Assembly (NCBI RefSeq): GCF_030272615.1
Contig: NC_081412.1
Span: forward strand, 23,466,432 to 23,530,431
Source of the DNA: Cryptomeria japonica
Taxonomy: Eukaryota > Streptophyta > Pinopsida > Cupressales > Cupressaceae
Direction of reading: 5' to 3'
DNA: 64,000 bases
How positions within the stretch are numbered: the stretch's first letter is position 1; every line of letters starts with the position of its first letter. The notes under the pieces were generated by a model, which saw only the letters and a program-made list of their open reading frames with translations, was not told the origin of the DNA and ran no database searches. The position numbers and the translations under genes are program-made. This document shows positions 12,008 to 23,041 of this stretch, piece by piece.

Positions 12008-12910
12008 GTATGCCAATAAAATCCCTCTATTTCTTGAGTCCCCCTTTGTTCATTGTGGTTAGACTCTCCTTGCCGTCTTTGGGACTGATTTCCACCCCCA
12101 AAAGTTCCTCTCCCTCTGAGACTTCTACCTTTTACTCTACTTTGTTGATCACTCTTCCTTTTCAACTTTTCTTTTGCCCTCAATTCTACTTGGAAACTTT
12201 CATCCATGATCTTAGGGACAAGGAGGTTGATTTCATCTTAGATATTGAACCTCAATCCATTAAGGTATCTAGCCACCTTTTGTCTTTCATTCTCCACATG
12301 CTTGGACCTCATGTTGAGCTTATGAAACTCCTCAGTGTAGGCAACCACATCCATGTCTTTTTATTTTAGGTTTTGCATCTTTCTGAATACTTGAACCTCA
12401 TAAATAGCAGGTAGGAATTTTCCTTTCAGTTTGTTCACCATCCTATCCTATGAATTGATCATGGCTTTATTTTGTTTCACCCTTTCTCCTTGGGTGTAAT
12501 TACACCAAACCAAGGAAGAACCCTTCAAACTTGATCTTAACAAAATTCACCTTCTTATCTTCAGGTACCTCCTTGTACTCAAAGTAATTGTTCAAGGCAT
12601 CAATCCACTCTATCAAATCCCAAACATCCATCTTGCCTCCATACATAGGAAGCTCCATTTTCACATCATCAGCATCCCCTTTTACTGATTTCAAAGCATT
12701 GATGAACCTTCTTTCTTTAGGAGGGATCTCCTCTTTCTGAGGTCCTGTAGGAGGGGTCTCACCTTCATCTTCTCCTCCTCCTTCTTCTTCAGGGTCACTA
12801 TCACTCTCTTTACCTCTATCTCTCCTTCTCTCTTTGGCCTTTAATGCTTCTACCTCTTATCTTAGGGCTTTCAATTGCCTAGCCACTGCAGATCCAACTT
12901 TTGGAGGCAT
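12008..12910 (-). pseudogene. Gypsy gag N-terminal part
   Basis: Translation begins at the ATG at 12908-12910 (MPPKVGSAVARQLKAL), runs through an acidic and basic stretch, then MYGGKMDVWDLIEWIDALNNYFEYK near 12580-12650. The last follows the Gypsy gag pattern F-x-G-x-D-x(5)-W-x(n)-FxxxxVPExxKV. Further on come KEKLKRKSDQQSR and GRGTFGGGNQSQRR near 12080-12180. There are several in-frame stops. The PBS lies 70 bases upstream, so this is the leader-proximal end of gag. Confidence 0.8.
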
Positions 12911-12980
12911 TTTGCTATACCCCTAGCTTCTTCTCAATCTCCTTTCTTCACACACCAAGCCTATCTCCCAAACAATCAAA

Positions 12981-12996
12981 CTTGGATCTGATACCA
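12981..12996 (-). promoter_or_regulatory. Chromovirus primer binding site
   Basis: The minus strand reads TGGTATCAGATCCAAG. The first 10 bases match the 3' end of initiator Met-tRNA as used by many plant LTR elements. It lies 3 nt from the 5' LTR, which fixes the minus orientation. Confidence 0.8.
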
Positions 12997-12999
12997 ATA

Positions 13000-14502
13000 T
13001 GATGCAGAGGTAAATAGAACAACTCAAACCACTCACCACAACCCTATAAGATTATGATATCATCTAGACTTATAGCCCCTTCAACCCCTGTTACACCAAG
13101 GCTCCAAATTGACAAGAAAATGCACTTCTTGGGGCAACAAAGCCTTAACAACTTTACCCCATGGAACTAATGACTTGGAAATTTTTGAGACACTTATAAC
13201 ATCCCAAAAACAAATTACCTTGACTTGACAATGCTTGAGAGACAAGAAAATGGTGTCTTGCACCTACCCAGGTGACTAGGTCTAGAAGCCTTCCCAATGA
13301 AGTTTTTCAAACAATCAGGGTCTTAACCAAATGAGAACCCTCCAAGGACACAAAATAGGGTTGGTTTCAACCAAAAAAAAGAGACACAAAGGTTTTTATA
13401 AGGTTTTACAAAGGACTTCTATGACTGTCCTAAAATAGTGACAATTTTAGGCCTCACAAACAACCTTTCCCCACACAAGTTCCACTCCAATGACCACCCC
13501 AATATCCAAATCAGAGCACCAAAACTCGTATTCAGCTTCCAAAATTCCCTTTCCATAATATTTAGGCATCTAAGGGGTCAATTTTTTTTGTTGTTCCACT
13601 TATTGCAGCCTTAAGCCACTTTCCTTGGCCTGTCACATAGAGATGCCAGGCCTAGGGTATCAAATAACTTCTTGCCAACTCTTAATTCTGCCTTGAAACC
13701 AAAGGAATATGAACTTACATACAAAAAAATAAAATTCCACCAAAAATAATCATTTTCCCACAGTGGACATGGGAGTTATTTAAATTTTTGTGCCCAAACC
13801 CTAGGTAAGGAGGGTTTCCGGACTGCATTACAAAAAAATCAATATCTCACTCCAAACTCAATTAAATAAGCCCAAACCAAATCCAAATGAAAGGTAACTC
13901 TCCCCTCTTTCCAAAAATGTCATGTTCAGCTCATGGGGATCCGTACAACTCCATACAAATTGACTGTTATGGAGAAAAACGTGAGAAAATTACATAAGTC
14001 AGAGTTATTTTATTGAATTTTCACCATCCAAAGTGTCAACAAATTTCCCTCGAACAAGGGGAGGAATATTTAAATAATTTTCTACCATCCCAACCAGCTT
14101 CCAACCACTTTTTGAATTAGTTAGCCATTGGGATTCAATTTGGCACAAAAATTGTAAAAGTTGCTAATGCAACTTTTGAGCAATTTGACAACTTTTTCTC
14201 AAAAAGCCAATATGACTCAAAAATCACTTCTAATCACTTGTCCATACCAAAATGGACCTAAATAGACAAAAAAATCATCTACAACCATTTATGAACCCCT
14301 TGGAATGGTTTGACCAAGGTTTACTCAATCAGGACCTAGTAGGACTACAAGGCCTAAATGGAGTCAAAACCATACAAAATGATTATATATGGCTAGAAAC
14401 AACCTGAAATGGTTCATAGGACCTTATTACATAAAAAAAAAAAAAAAAAACATTACAAGGAAACTTGTGATCAATAATGAGATCCTAGGTGCTCCTACAC
14501 CA
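13000..14502 (-). repeat. Chromovirus 5' LTR
   Basis: It aligns with 5353-6777. Terminal sequences on the minus strand are TGGTGTAGGAGCACC and CTGCATCA. It holds an 18-base adenine run near 14434 and an extra segment near 13275-13370 absent from the other LTR, which explains the length difference of about 80 bases. Confidence 0.85.
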
Positions 14503-15181
14503 CATACCTACAAAAAAACTCACACTCGCATACACCTATGCTCTAACGAAGAAGAACCCTAGAAGATGCACCTCTTACATTTCCTCTACCCACTTCCACT
14601 ACAGAGGACACCTGTGCACTTTTTACCCAATCCTTGTTGGAAAAAAACTCTTATCCATCAAACCCTTGGAAGACACTCAACACATCCCCAATACAAACCT
14701 CACTCTAATAGCACTTGATGCAATCAAGGTGGTATCATGATTTAAATTTCAAAACCTTCTAGTGAGTAACTGAATACGATATGACTTGATTCAAATCTAA
14801 GAAAGGGGCTTTAATAGGCAACCCTATCACACAACTCAACTACGACACCAAACTCACATAATAACACATTCACAAGAAATTCAAAATATTTTATTTATTT
14901 TTTCATTATTCGAGTTTAAAAAATACAATGAAAGACATTATAATCTTCTTCTAGTTGCAATGTTTCTTCTTTTGGTTGAGGAATCTTGTAGCCAAGCTAG
15001 TTGCCCTTATTTGGCAACCCTCCCATTTACATTGTCTTCCTAACTCCTACTACCTCCTTTGAGAACCATCTTCCTCTATTACAATTCATACATTATTGCC
15101 CTTTCTCTAATGGAGTTCATTATGGGGGACTGTTGTTGGGAAATTAGGTGTTGTACACATTGCATAATAATGTTTATAACT
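14503..15181. other. Flank of two insertions; possible LTR start at 15131
   Basis: 14503-15120 is the continuation of 4361-5352 and shows no recognisable feature. At 15120-15131 a purine-rich ATTATGGGGGAC precedes TGTTGTTGGGAAATTAGG, which looks like a PPT plus LTR start on the plus strand. That sequence breaks off at 15181 and appears to resume at 22655 after the inserted element, with the TATA-like ctataaaag near 22904. Confidence 0.4.
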
Positions 15182-16246
15182 TGTAATGGGGTGGAAAGTG
15201 AATCATGTAGAGATCAAGAGGAAATATTTTCTTCTCTTCGAGGAGAGATGAAAGTTTCAATGTGGATTTCCCTTCAAACACTTTATCCACATTACATTTA
15301 AAAGAGGGGGGGAATTAACTAGATCCAATCTTTGAGGAAAGGGATTGAATACTAAATGAATTGATAATGAGGTAGAAATGACAAGATAGCCCCTCTTTTA
15401 GAATGGAAAATGGTTGAATTATGTATTTTGAGACTAAGTGTAAAAGTAGCAAAGAATTGATTATAACTTGAAATGGAAGCGTGGGATAAAGTTGTGCACC
15501 TAGATCTGGCTATAATATGTCAAGACGAAGCTGCCTTGCGAATTTGTAGAAAAGTTGTTGGGATCATGTTGAAAGTGCACACGGTCCTCCAAAAAATTCA
15601 TGAAATGAAAAGGGTTTTTCCACCTCTGTGAATGGAGTCCAAATTTGCAAATACAGTTGCGCATTTGCAACCTCAAGGGAGGTTATAGATAGAATTGCTT
15701 GTGTGAAATTGAATGTTGAAAGGGATCTATTCTTCAATGGTTAAATCCTTGACTTGAATGCAACACCTAGCCTTAAAGGGAGACTTGAGAATGCTTAATG
15801 CTTGAAAGGGATGCTTGAATGCTTGAATTCTCTTGAATCCTTGGTTGCTTGAACGTGTGATCCATGAAACTTCCAAATTATGCAAATGTGAAGGTAAATG
15901 CAACTTATATATTTGTCAATTAGGGTTATTGGACTGATTTTTCATCATAAGCCGACATAGGGAAAGTTTTCCCACTGAAAAATGCAAAGACCAATGCATA
16001 GTTTGAATGAAGGGACCCAAAAATAGGGCAGGGGTAGGGGAGCCATGCCCGCTTCCTAAGGGGGATATGGGCACCATGCTACTATCCTTCCCTTATCTCA
16101 AGACAGGAAGTAGTGCGGGGGGGCAGGATAAGTGCAAATTTTCATGGATTGAGAAAGCCTCGAGTCTCCGATCAAGCTTGGAGATTCGATTGGCCAATGT
16201 GAACATATGGTAAAAAATTGCAAGGGTCACAATTTATGACACTACA
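15182..16246 (-). repeat. 3' LTR of gag-only element
   Basis: On the minus strand it begins TGTAGTGTCATAAATTGTGA and ends CCACCCCATTACA. It aligns with 21622-22654 throughout and, less closely, with 59833-61021 in the other orientation. It contains the recurrent hairpin at 15561-15587. Confidence 0.88.
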
Positions 16247-16262
16247 TTTAGACCCCACTTTA
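16247..16262 (-). promoter_or_regulatory. Polypurine tract of gag-only element
   Basis: The minus strand reads AAAGTGGGGTCTAAA immediately before the LTR start TGTAGTG, in the position expected for second-strand priming. Confidence 0.65.
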
Positions 16263-16996
16263 GCAGGAGTATAAGCGTACACCAATATTACCAGTAAAGT
16301 ACAGGGGAATAAGATTGAAATACTTCTACCATGTCAAGGAGGCAAGATGCACCAAGCCCCCACTGGAATAAGGATCTTACGATGTTGATTGCTAAAGTAA
16401 AAGGGAAGATCAAGAGAGAGAACCATGATTGTAAGTAGAAAGGTTCCCTTCGGTATGAGTCATGACAAGCAAGGATACAAAAATTACAAAGCGAAGCCCA
16501 ATTCATCAAGTAACTTTAAGTATCAAGAAGGAAAATATGAGCAGAGTGTATGCCCCCACATTAAAGCGATCATGCACGCATTATCGGGAGAGATTTCTTT
16601 AAGGTAGGATATACCCAAGAGAAAAATAGAGAGAGGGAGCACGTTATCGCAAGGATTTAGCCCCCAATCGAGGAATAAACCCAAGGATAATGAACACAAA
16701 ACACGAGGTAGTTTCGCTTTCCTCCGGGTCAGTATGTTGTATGATAACTCATGTATATCATATATGTATATGCATATAATAATCTCCATTCCCCAAAGAA
16801 AGGAAACTACCTTGGAAGAAAGGGAATAGAGGATGTCTTTTGAGTCAACATGAAAGAGACCAAAAGAGATCTCAATGCTTTGTATTGTCCTCAAGTAGAC
16901 ATTAAGGGAAAAATAGAAGAACAGGGATACACATAAAATAATAATCACAAAAGAGCAAGAGAGGAGAAAGGGAGAAGATCTACGGTGCTAATGTTG
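16263..16996. other. 3' untranslated part of gag-only element
   Basis: Sequence between the end of the coding region and the polypurine tract. Open frames such as 16523-16948 on the minus strand read as hydrophobic, AT-driven translation and show no known motif. Confidence 0.4.
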
Positions 16997-17900
16997 CTAA
17001 TCTAGCACAACATCCACCTCCCGATCTTGCTGATCACTATTTTGGGAAGGTGAGCAACACACTAAAGGAGTGACATCGAGCACAGTAGATGGAGCTATCA
17101 CAAGACCCAAACAAGGACTATGCTCATGTGGTAAGTCACTTTGTTCGATTCTACGAGCTAGGATTAGGGCTTTTAAAACTTTTTCTGATAAATGCTTATC
17201 CACATCAATATATTCATAGTCACTATCAGAAGCATTAGGAGTTGTCTTGACATCTTGAATAAAATTTTCACTCATTTCTTCATCTAGATTTATAGAGTGG
17301 AGTACAAACACGAATAGGAGTAAAAACATCACATATTTTTTGCAATTTACGATTTGGAGATGTAGGTTCAACATCTTGCTTAGGAGAAAAGGTAATCATA
17401 TCAACTATTAGAGTCCTAGGAGATTGAATGTTTTGAGGAACATCTTCACGAGCTCAAGCATGACGCCTTCATCAACGGTCTCTCATACAACGATTTCGTC
17501 GAGTCTTAGCGGAAGGTTGTGAAGAAGGAAGAACATTTGTTGAAGGAATAATAATCTTCTCTTTGATAGTTGAAGGTTTAGGTTGAGGTCTTTGAGGTTG
17601 GAGAAGAGGAGAGGCATGCCTCTTCTCCCTATAAGAGGAAGGAGGTGGAACTGCACCATATAAAGGAGGAATATTGGGTGTAGGAAGGAGATGAGGTCCA
17701 TCATGAGGAGGAGGTACATGTCTAACCTTAGGAGGAATATTGTTGTGTTTCTTAGGAGAAGGCATAGTCACATCCATAGGAAGAGGTAGAGGATCTTCCT
17801 TAGGAGGAAGATTAGTTCTATCCGTTAGGGGAAGAACTTCATCTTCAAGAATGATAGGAATGCCAATTGTTAGAGATCTAGGTTTCAAGTATAAAACCAT
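16997..17900 (-). pseudogene. Pro-rich and acidic C-terminal tail of gag-pro
   Basis: Two open segments continue the coding region in shifted frames. 17472-17900 is Pro-rich (repeats of PPP, LPLP and PPPHDGPHLLP). 16997-17374 is acidic (NASDSDYEYIDVDKHL) and ends VDVVLD-stop. I do not recognise a domain. A low-complexity linker after the protease is plausible, so this may be the natural C-terminus of this element's protein rather than the remains of pol. Confidence 0.5.
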
Positions 17901-18415
17901 ATCTTTATTCCATTTTTTATAAGATTGGAAAAGAGAATTTCTCCTTGATGGAATAGAATGAAATTTCTTAGGCCAAAAGAAATCAATAGGAACCCCTGGG
18001 TTCTGTCGGATGGTCGAAATAAGCTATGATTAAAAATTATGATTTCTCCGTTGTGAGGAAATTTAAAACACTTATGAATAGGAGAAGTAATAGCCATCAT
18101 GGAAGATAGCCAAGGGTATCCCAACTTCACACAAAATTGTTTAGATGAAGGAATGATAACAAAGTTGACATCCATAGATTTAGTGTGAACTTCAACAGGA
18201 AGGGTGATAGATCCAATGGTAGGACAAGAGAATCCATCAAATAACTACACAACCATATTAGAGTCATCATAAATAGGTTTATGCAATTGTAAAGTGAAAA
18301 GATACTCCTTAGTGATGACATTAACCATGCAAGAGGGATCAATAAGAGCACCATGACAAGGTATGTCCTTAACCTTCACAACTATGTATAAAGGGTGGTC
18401 TCACTAGGGTCAAAT
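17885..18415 (-). pseudogene. Degenerate retropepsin-like segment
   Basis: Downstream of gag the minus-strand translation reads CHGALIDPSCMVNVITKEYL, then LPVEVHTKSMDVNFVII and CVKLGYPWLSS with SPIHKCFKF. The pattern ALID-x-x-x-x-VNVI followed by LG-x-PWL and IH-x-x-KF is what Tat/Athila-type proteases show. The active-site triplet reads D-P-S instead of D-[ST]-G, and a stop falls near 18245. Catalysis is therefore unlikely. Confidence 0.6.
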
Positions 18416-20470
18416 GTAATACAATGATCCTTAGGTGTCTCTTGTTTTTCTACCATGTTCACCAAATTCAGAGTTGTGGTAGTAAGATCAGAAGGAGAGA
18501 AAGAGGTATGTTCAGTCTCAATCACGTTAGAGGTATGAGAAGGTAATGAATCAGTAAAAATATTAAGATTTTGATTAGGAGGAGGTACTGATTTGTTTCC
18601 CTTATTATTCACACCTACCACGAATATAGTATTATTATCAATCAAATCTTGAATCTTACTTTTCAATGCAAAACATTTCTTAGTATAATGACCAGGCTGA
18701 CGATGAAATTGACAAAAGGAATTGTTATCAAAATAAGGGGATGCAAGCTTAGATGGATCAACTGGTTTTATAGGAGGAATTTTAATAACGTTTCTTTGTA
18801 ACAACTGAGACATAATACTATGTAAAGATTCATTCAAAGGAGTAAATTGTCTTTCTCTTTTGAAAAATCTAGAAATAGGAGGCACACTTGTTGTAGCGTT
18901 CACATTGTTGTTGTTGATTGTATAATTGAACTTGATGAAGCCTTTTGTTTGTTTGAACTTCGCAAATGATTGTTCAACACTCTCCCCCTTGTCACTCGGA
19001 GCCATAGGAGTATATTTCTCCAGTTGGCTCACAACCAATTGATAACTGTGGAGTGTTGCACACAACTGGGGAAAGGAAGTAAGCTCAGACAAAAGAAGCT
19101 TTTCCCTAATATATTTTTGTAAATTATAAATGAAAAATATTTGAATATCATTATCAAGTACATGAAAAGAAATTTGAGCACACAAATGCTTATATCTACC
19201 AATAAAATCAGTCACTTTTTCTTTAACACCCTGTTTACAATGCATTAAATCAGTCAAAGTGATTTTAGGACCAATGTTGTTTTGAAATTGTTGAATGAAA
19301 GCATTCTCTAATTGTTAAAAATAAATGATAGAATAAGAAGGAAAAGAGAAATACCATTGTAAAACCTTATCTCTTAGTGTTCTTGTAAAAAAATTTGCAA
19401 GTAATCTTTGATCATAAGCAAAATCAATACACAAGGTTTGAAATATTTTGACATGCGTTAGAGGATCACCTTTTCCATTATAGAGTTCCAATTGAGGAAA
19501 CTCAACATGCTTAGGTGGAATGACTTTAATAATATCAAGAGAAAGTGGGCTCGCAACATCAAATGTGGGCACACTAAACTTGGATTGACTCATGGAAGCA
19601 ATTTGTTGTTGTAAGGAAGACACAATTTGAGCAAGATTGTTAATGGTCGCTTCGGTAGAAGAATTGATGTTAGACATGGTTGATTGAGAAGGTGGTGTAA
19701 TATTATTGAAGGAAGACATTGAATAAGGTGGTGGGACATTATGATAAGTAGGCAGAGGTGATGATTGAGTAGGAAAAGGGACACTTAAAGGAGAAATAAA
19801 ATTGTTGAAAGAATTTCCCCCTTGTGTCACATTGATTGGTTGAGGGATAATAGGAATGTTTATTGAAGAAATAGGTAAAGATGGAGGATTAAATGAAGAA
19901 GAGGGATTGCCCCCATGACTAATTGCTGTACATGAATGACATTTTGAGTTGAAGTAGCCATGATGTTTGAGGTAAAAGTAGGAACACTAGTCAGAGGAGT
20001 AGTCAAAGGAATAAAAGAATTGATTTGTGTAGGAGGTTGTGAATAACCTAGGGTTTCGACACAACTCTTTATAGGCATGACATTGGAATAAAAAATATGA
20101 CCAATGCCACACAATATATCAATTCCATTCTTATCACTTTGAATCATGTGTTTAAGGCCTTCAATTAATGGAAGAGCTTCACTATTAGGGTACTCTTGGG
20201 ACATCCATTGTTGAAAGTTATCAAATTGATTTTCCAATTTTGAAAGTTGATCTATGGAAACTCTAGTCAAAGCTTCTTCTTGGTCATCATGGGATTCATC
20301 AATTGGATAGATAGGGACATGATTAGGATGGGAATAATTAACATTATCCTCATTAAAAAGTCACCCAAATTATGCTCCATCTCCTTGGTAATTAAATCTT
20401 GGGAAGCCTTAATTCTAATGCTTCGTCTAACGGGGATAGTATAGGTAGGACTAATAGTGGTGAAACTCAT
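18382..20470 (-). pseudogene. Tat-like gag of gag-only element
   Basis: Reading on the minus strand from MSFTTISPTYTIPVRRSIR at 20470, three segments in shifted frames (20470-19860, 19830-19315, 19257-18382) give a gag of about 690 codons. It has a Ser/Pro-rich N-terminus, then ELYNGKGDPLTHVKIFQ and LRDKVLQWYFSFP (retrotransposon gag domain, about 19330-19500), LTDLMHCKQGVKEKVTDFI and FCQFHRQPGHYTKKCFALK. The last fits the C-x2-H-x3-GH-x4-C knuckle of Tat-type gag. A stop at the junction near 19315 and frame changes near 19845 and 20300 make it a pseudogene, yet the protein is otherwise well kept. Confidence 0.8.
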
Positions 20471-21602
20471 GCACTAGAGGAAAAATTTGAAATTTGAAAT
20501 TATAGGAACAAAGTGCACAAAAATTGAATAATGCAAAATTTGGAAAAATAATGATTAAACAATTTGAAATTTGTTGAAAGAAGAAAATGACACAATTTCC
20601 AACAATAATTTTATGATAAATGAAAGGAGATTGGAATTTAAAATTAGGGCCAATGGGATACCACTTAATTTTAAAATTGACAAAATCAGAATTTTTAAAA
20701 TCAGGGCAAATTATAAGTAACCCCTTAATTTTAAAAAAATTCTTGAAATTTTAGATGTTTGAATTTTGAAGGTATTTTTTATTTAAGAGAAATCAAAGGT
20801 CAACAAAATCAACCAATCTGCTAGATTTAAGCTATTAAATATAGTCATAATAGTCTCCCGAAATTTTGGGAAAAAAGTTGGGGACCGTGTTGAAAGTGCA
20901 CACGGTCCAACCAACTTTTTTTGAAATTTTCAGGGATGAAAGTTACGATGATTTTAAAGATAAGCCCCCAAAATTGGTAGATTTTACGATCTCTAGATAG
21001 ACGAAATTAATGTTTGAACATGAAAATAGGACCCTATTAGGGTTTTGAGAAAAAAAGATGAATTGAATTGCAAATTTGAAAAGGGTCAAACCTAATGGAT
21101 AGGGATACCTTGAAAATTGTTTAGAGAACTGAAATTGATTGAAATTGATTGAAATTTGTACAAAATCCAATTAAATTTAAAAATTAGGGTTTTAGGATGT
21201 AACCACTTAATTTTTGAAATTTTGAATTTTGAAAAAGGAGGGAAATTGAAAATTTGAATTTTAGGAAAGAGGATAAGTCTGAAAATAGTCACAAAACTGA
21301 AAATTAAATGGAAATTCAATTTTTGCACAATTTCAAGATGATTTTTGAAAATTAGGGTTTTGACAATTAACCTCTTAATTTTGTGAATTTGATTTGCAAA
21401 TTGAACAAGACAATGAAGAAATTGAATTTGACAAACAAAGCAATTTTCATATTTAAGACATTAACAAGCAATTTTTACAAAACACAAGTACAGTTTCAAT
21501 TTTAAAAACTAGGATTTTGTATGAATTAACCACTAATTTTGCAGAAAAAAATTAAACTTGTAAATAAAAAATATGTAATGATTTGAAATGTCAAGAATGT
21601 AA
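20471..21602. other. 5' leader of gag-only element
   Basis: An AT-rich, mostly A/T homopolymer-rich leader of about 1.1 kb between PBS and gag. It carries many short 'aatttgaaatt'-like repeats and a near-perfect hairpin at 20882-20908. No coding motif was seen. Confidence 0.5.
20882..20908 (-). promoter_or_regulatory. Hairpin with palindromic loop in leader RNA
   Basis: GGACCGTGT (20882-20890) and ACACGGTCC (20900-20908) are perfect inverted repeats around a 9-base spacer. On the sense (minus) strand the apical part contains GTGCAC, a self-complementary hexamer (20896-20901). Versions of the same hairpin occur in both LTRs (15561-15587, 22001-22026) and in the solo LTR (60617-60641). The function is inferred: a kissing-loop dimerisation or packaging signal. 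Confidence 0.5.
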
Positions 21603-21618
21603 GACGTCAGGTTCACCA
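21603..21618 (-). promoter_or_regulatory. Primer binding site of gag-only element
   Basis: The minus strand reads TGGTGAACCTGACGTC three bases from the 5' LTR. The position and the leading TGG fit a tRNA primer site; I do not assign the tRNA. Confidence 0.6.
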
Positions 21619-21621
21619 AAA

Positions 21622-22654
21622 TGTAATGGGGTGGAAAGTGAATGATGGAGAGATCAAGAGGAAAGGTTTTCTTCCCTTTGAGGAGAGATGAAAGTTTCAC
21701 TGCGGATTTCCCTTCAAACACTTTATCCACATTACATTTAAAAGAGGGGGGGAATTAACTAGATCCAATCTTTGAGGAAAGGGATTGAATACTAAATGAA
21801 TAGATAATGAGGTAGAAATGACAAGCTAACCCCTCTTTTAGAATGGAAAATTGTTGAATTATGTGTTTTGAGAGTAAGTGTAAAAGTAGCAAAGAACTTA
21901 TTATAACTTGAAATGGAAGTGTGGAATGAAGTTGTGCACTTGGATCTGGGTATAATATATCGATACAAAGTTGCCCTACGAATTTGAGGAAAATTTGTTG
22001 AGACCATGTTGAAGTGCACACGGTCCTCCAAAAAATCTGCGAAATGAAAAGGGTTTTTTTGCCTTTGTAAATGGAGTCCAAATATGCAAATACAGTTGCA
22101 CACCTACAACCTCAAGGGAGGTTGTAGATAGAATTGCTTGTGTGAAATTTAATGTTGAAAGAGATCTCTTCTTCAATGATTGAATCCTTGACTTGAATGC
22201 AACACCTAGCCTTGAAGGGAGGCTTGAGAATGCTCAATGCTTGAATGCTTGAATGCTCTTGAATGCTTGATTGCTTGAACTTGTGATCCATGAAACTTCC
22301 AACTTATGCAAATGGGCAGGTAAATGAAACTTATATATTCATCAATTAAGGTTATTGGATTGATTTTTTGTCATAAGCCGACAAAGGGAAAGTTTTCCCG
22401 CTAAAAATGCAAAGACCAATGCATAGTTTGAATGAAGTGGCCCAGAAATAGGGTAGGGACAGGCGTGTCACACCCCTATCCTACCCTTATCTCAGGACAT
22501 GAAGCAGGTTCAAGTAGTGCAGGGGGCAGAAAAATTGCAGTTTTCAGGGATTGAGCAAGTCTCGAGTCTCCAATCAGGCTTGGGATTCTACTCGCCAATG
22601 TGAAGACCCTAATGTGGTCAAAAATTGCAAGGGTCGCAATTGTATGACACTACA
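21622..22654 (-). repeat. 5' LTR of gag-only element
   Basis: It aligns with 15182-16246; the minus strand starts TGTAGTGTCATACAATTG. Many CpG positions kept in the solo LTR at 59833-61021 read TpG or CpA here, in line with an older, methylated copy. It contains the hairpin at 22001-22026 with one G-U wobble. Confidence 0.85.
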
Positions 22655-23041
22655 TAATTGTAATATTTTATTTTATTATGTGAGTTGCATGTAAAGTCTA
22701 TAGATTTTCTTGGACTATTCTCAAGACCGTTTAATGAGTTGTATTATAACATTGGGATATATTATATTGTATTTACTTAATATTGGTGAAAGTAATTTAA
22801 TAAAGTACCTAATTGATATGTGGGGTCAAAGGGGTAGTTAGCCCATGGTATTAGCACATGGTTTTGATTTAGTACCACTTGGAGGTTTTGTGGAATTTTG
22901 TATCTATAAAAGAAACCACAAGAGTAGTTGTTTGGGTTAGCCAGGTTTAGTATTTGTGAAGGTCAAAAGCATGGCATGGGATGTGCAGTTGCATGCTTGT
23001 TCAAATAGATTCTTTGTTGATGGTTGGGGTTTTGAAAGCTT
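22655..23041. other. AT-rich flank with TATA-like site
   Basis: Probably the continuation of the LTR-like fragment that begins at 15131, split by the gag-only element. It contains ctataaaag near 22904, a plausible LTR promoter box. No coding potential is visible. Confidence 0.35.

Larger units (their letters stand above)
5353..14502 (-). mobile_element. Gypsy chromovirus, minus strand, with nested solo LTR
   Basis: A full-length but decayed Ty3/Gypsy element. LTRs lie at 5353-6777 (3') and 13000-14502 (5'), and a PBS like the tRNA-iMet type (TGGTATCAGATCCAAG) at 12981-12996. Minus-strand order is gag, protease, RT, RNase H, integrase, chromodomain, which is the chromovirus order. The flanks cataa (5348-5352) and catac (14503-14507) match at 4 of 5 bases, as an aged 5-bp target duplication would. 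A Copia-type LTR of about 1.5 kb interrupts gag. Frameshifts and stops are frequent, so it cannot encode its own mobility. Confidence 0.9.
15182..22654 (-). mobile_element. Gag-only LTR retrotransposon (TR-GAG-like), minus strand
   Basis: LTRs at 15182-16246 and 21622-22654 flank about 5.4 kb. A PBS-like site adjoins the right LTR and a polypurine tract the left. The flanks taact (15177-15181) and taatt (22655-22659) match at 4 of 5 bases. The interior encodes only a long gag and a degenerate protease-like stretch with a Pro-rich tail; I find no RT, RNase H or integrase motif in any frame. This fits the class of non-autonomous elements called TR-GAG, which rely on enzymes of other elements. 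The gag resembles the Tat lineage. A solo LTR of the same family is at 59833-61021. Confidence 0.8.

Noticed and set aside
14434-14452. Adenine run as a retrogene poly(A) tail
   Set aside because: It lies inside the chromovirus LTR and is absent from the partner LTR; simple-repeat expansion is more likely.
16288-16948. Membrane-protein-like minus-strand frames after gag
   Set aside because: They fall in the 3' untranslated part next to the polypurine tract, have no ordered motif and probably arise from AT-rich composition.
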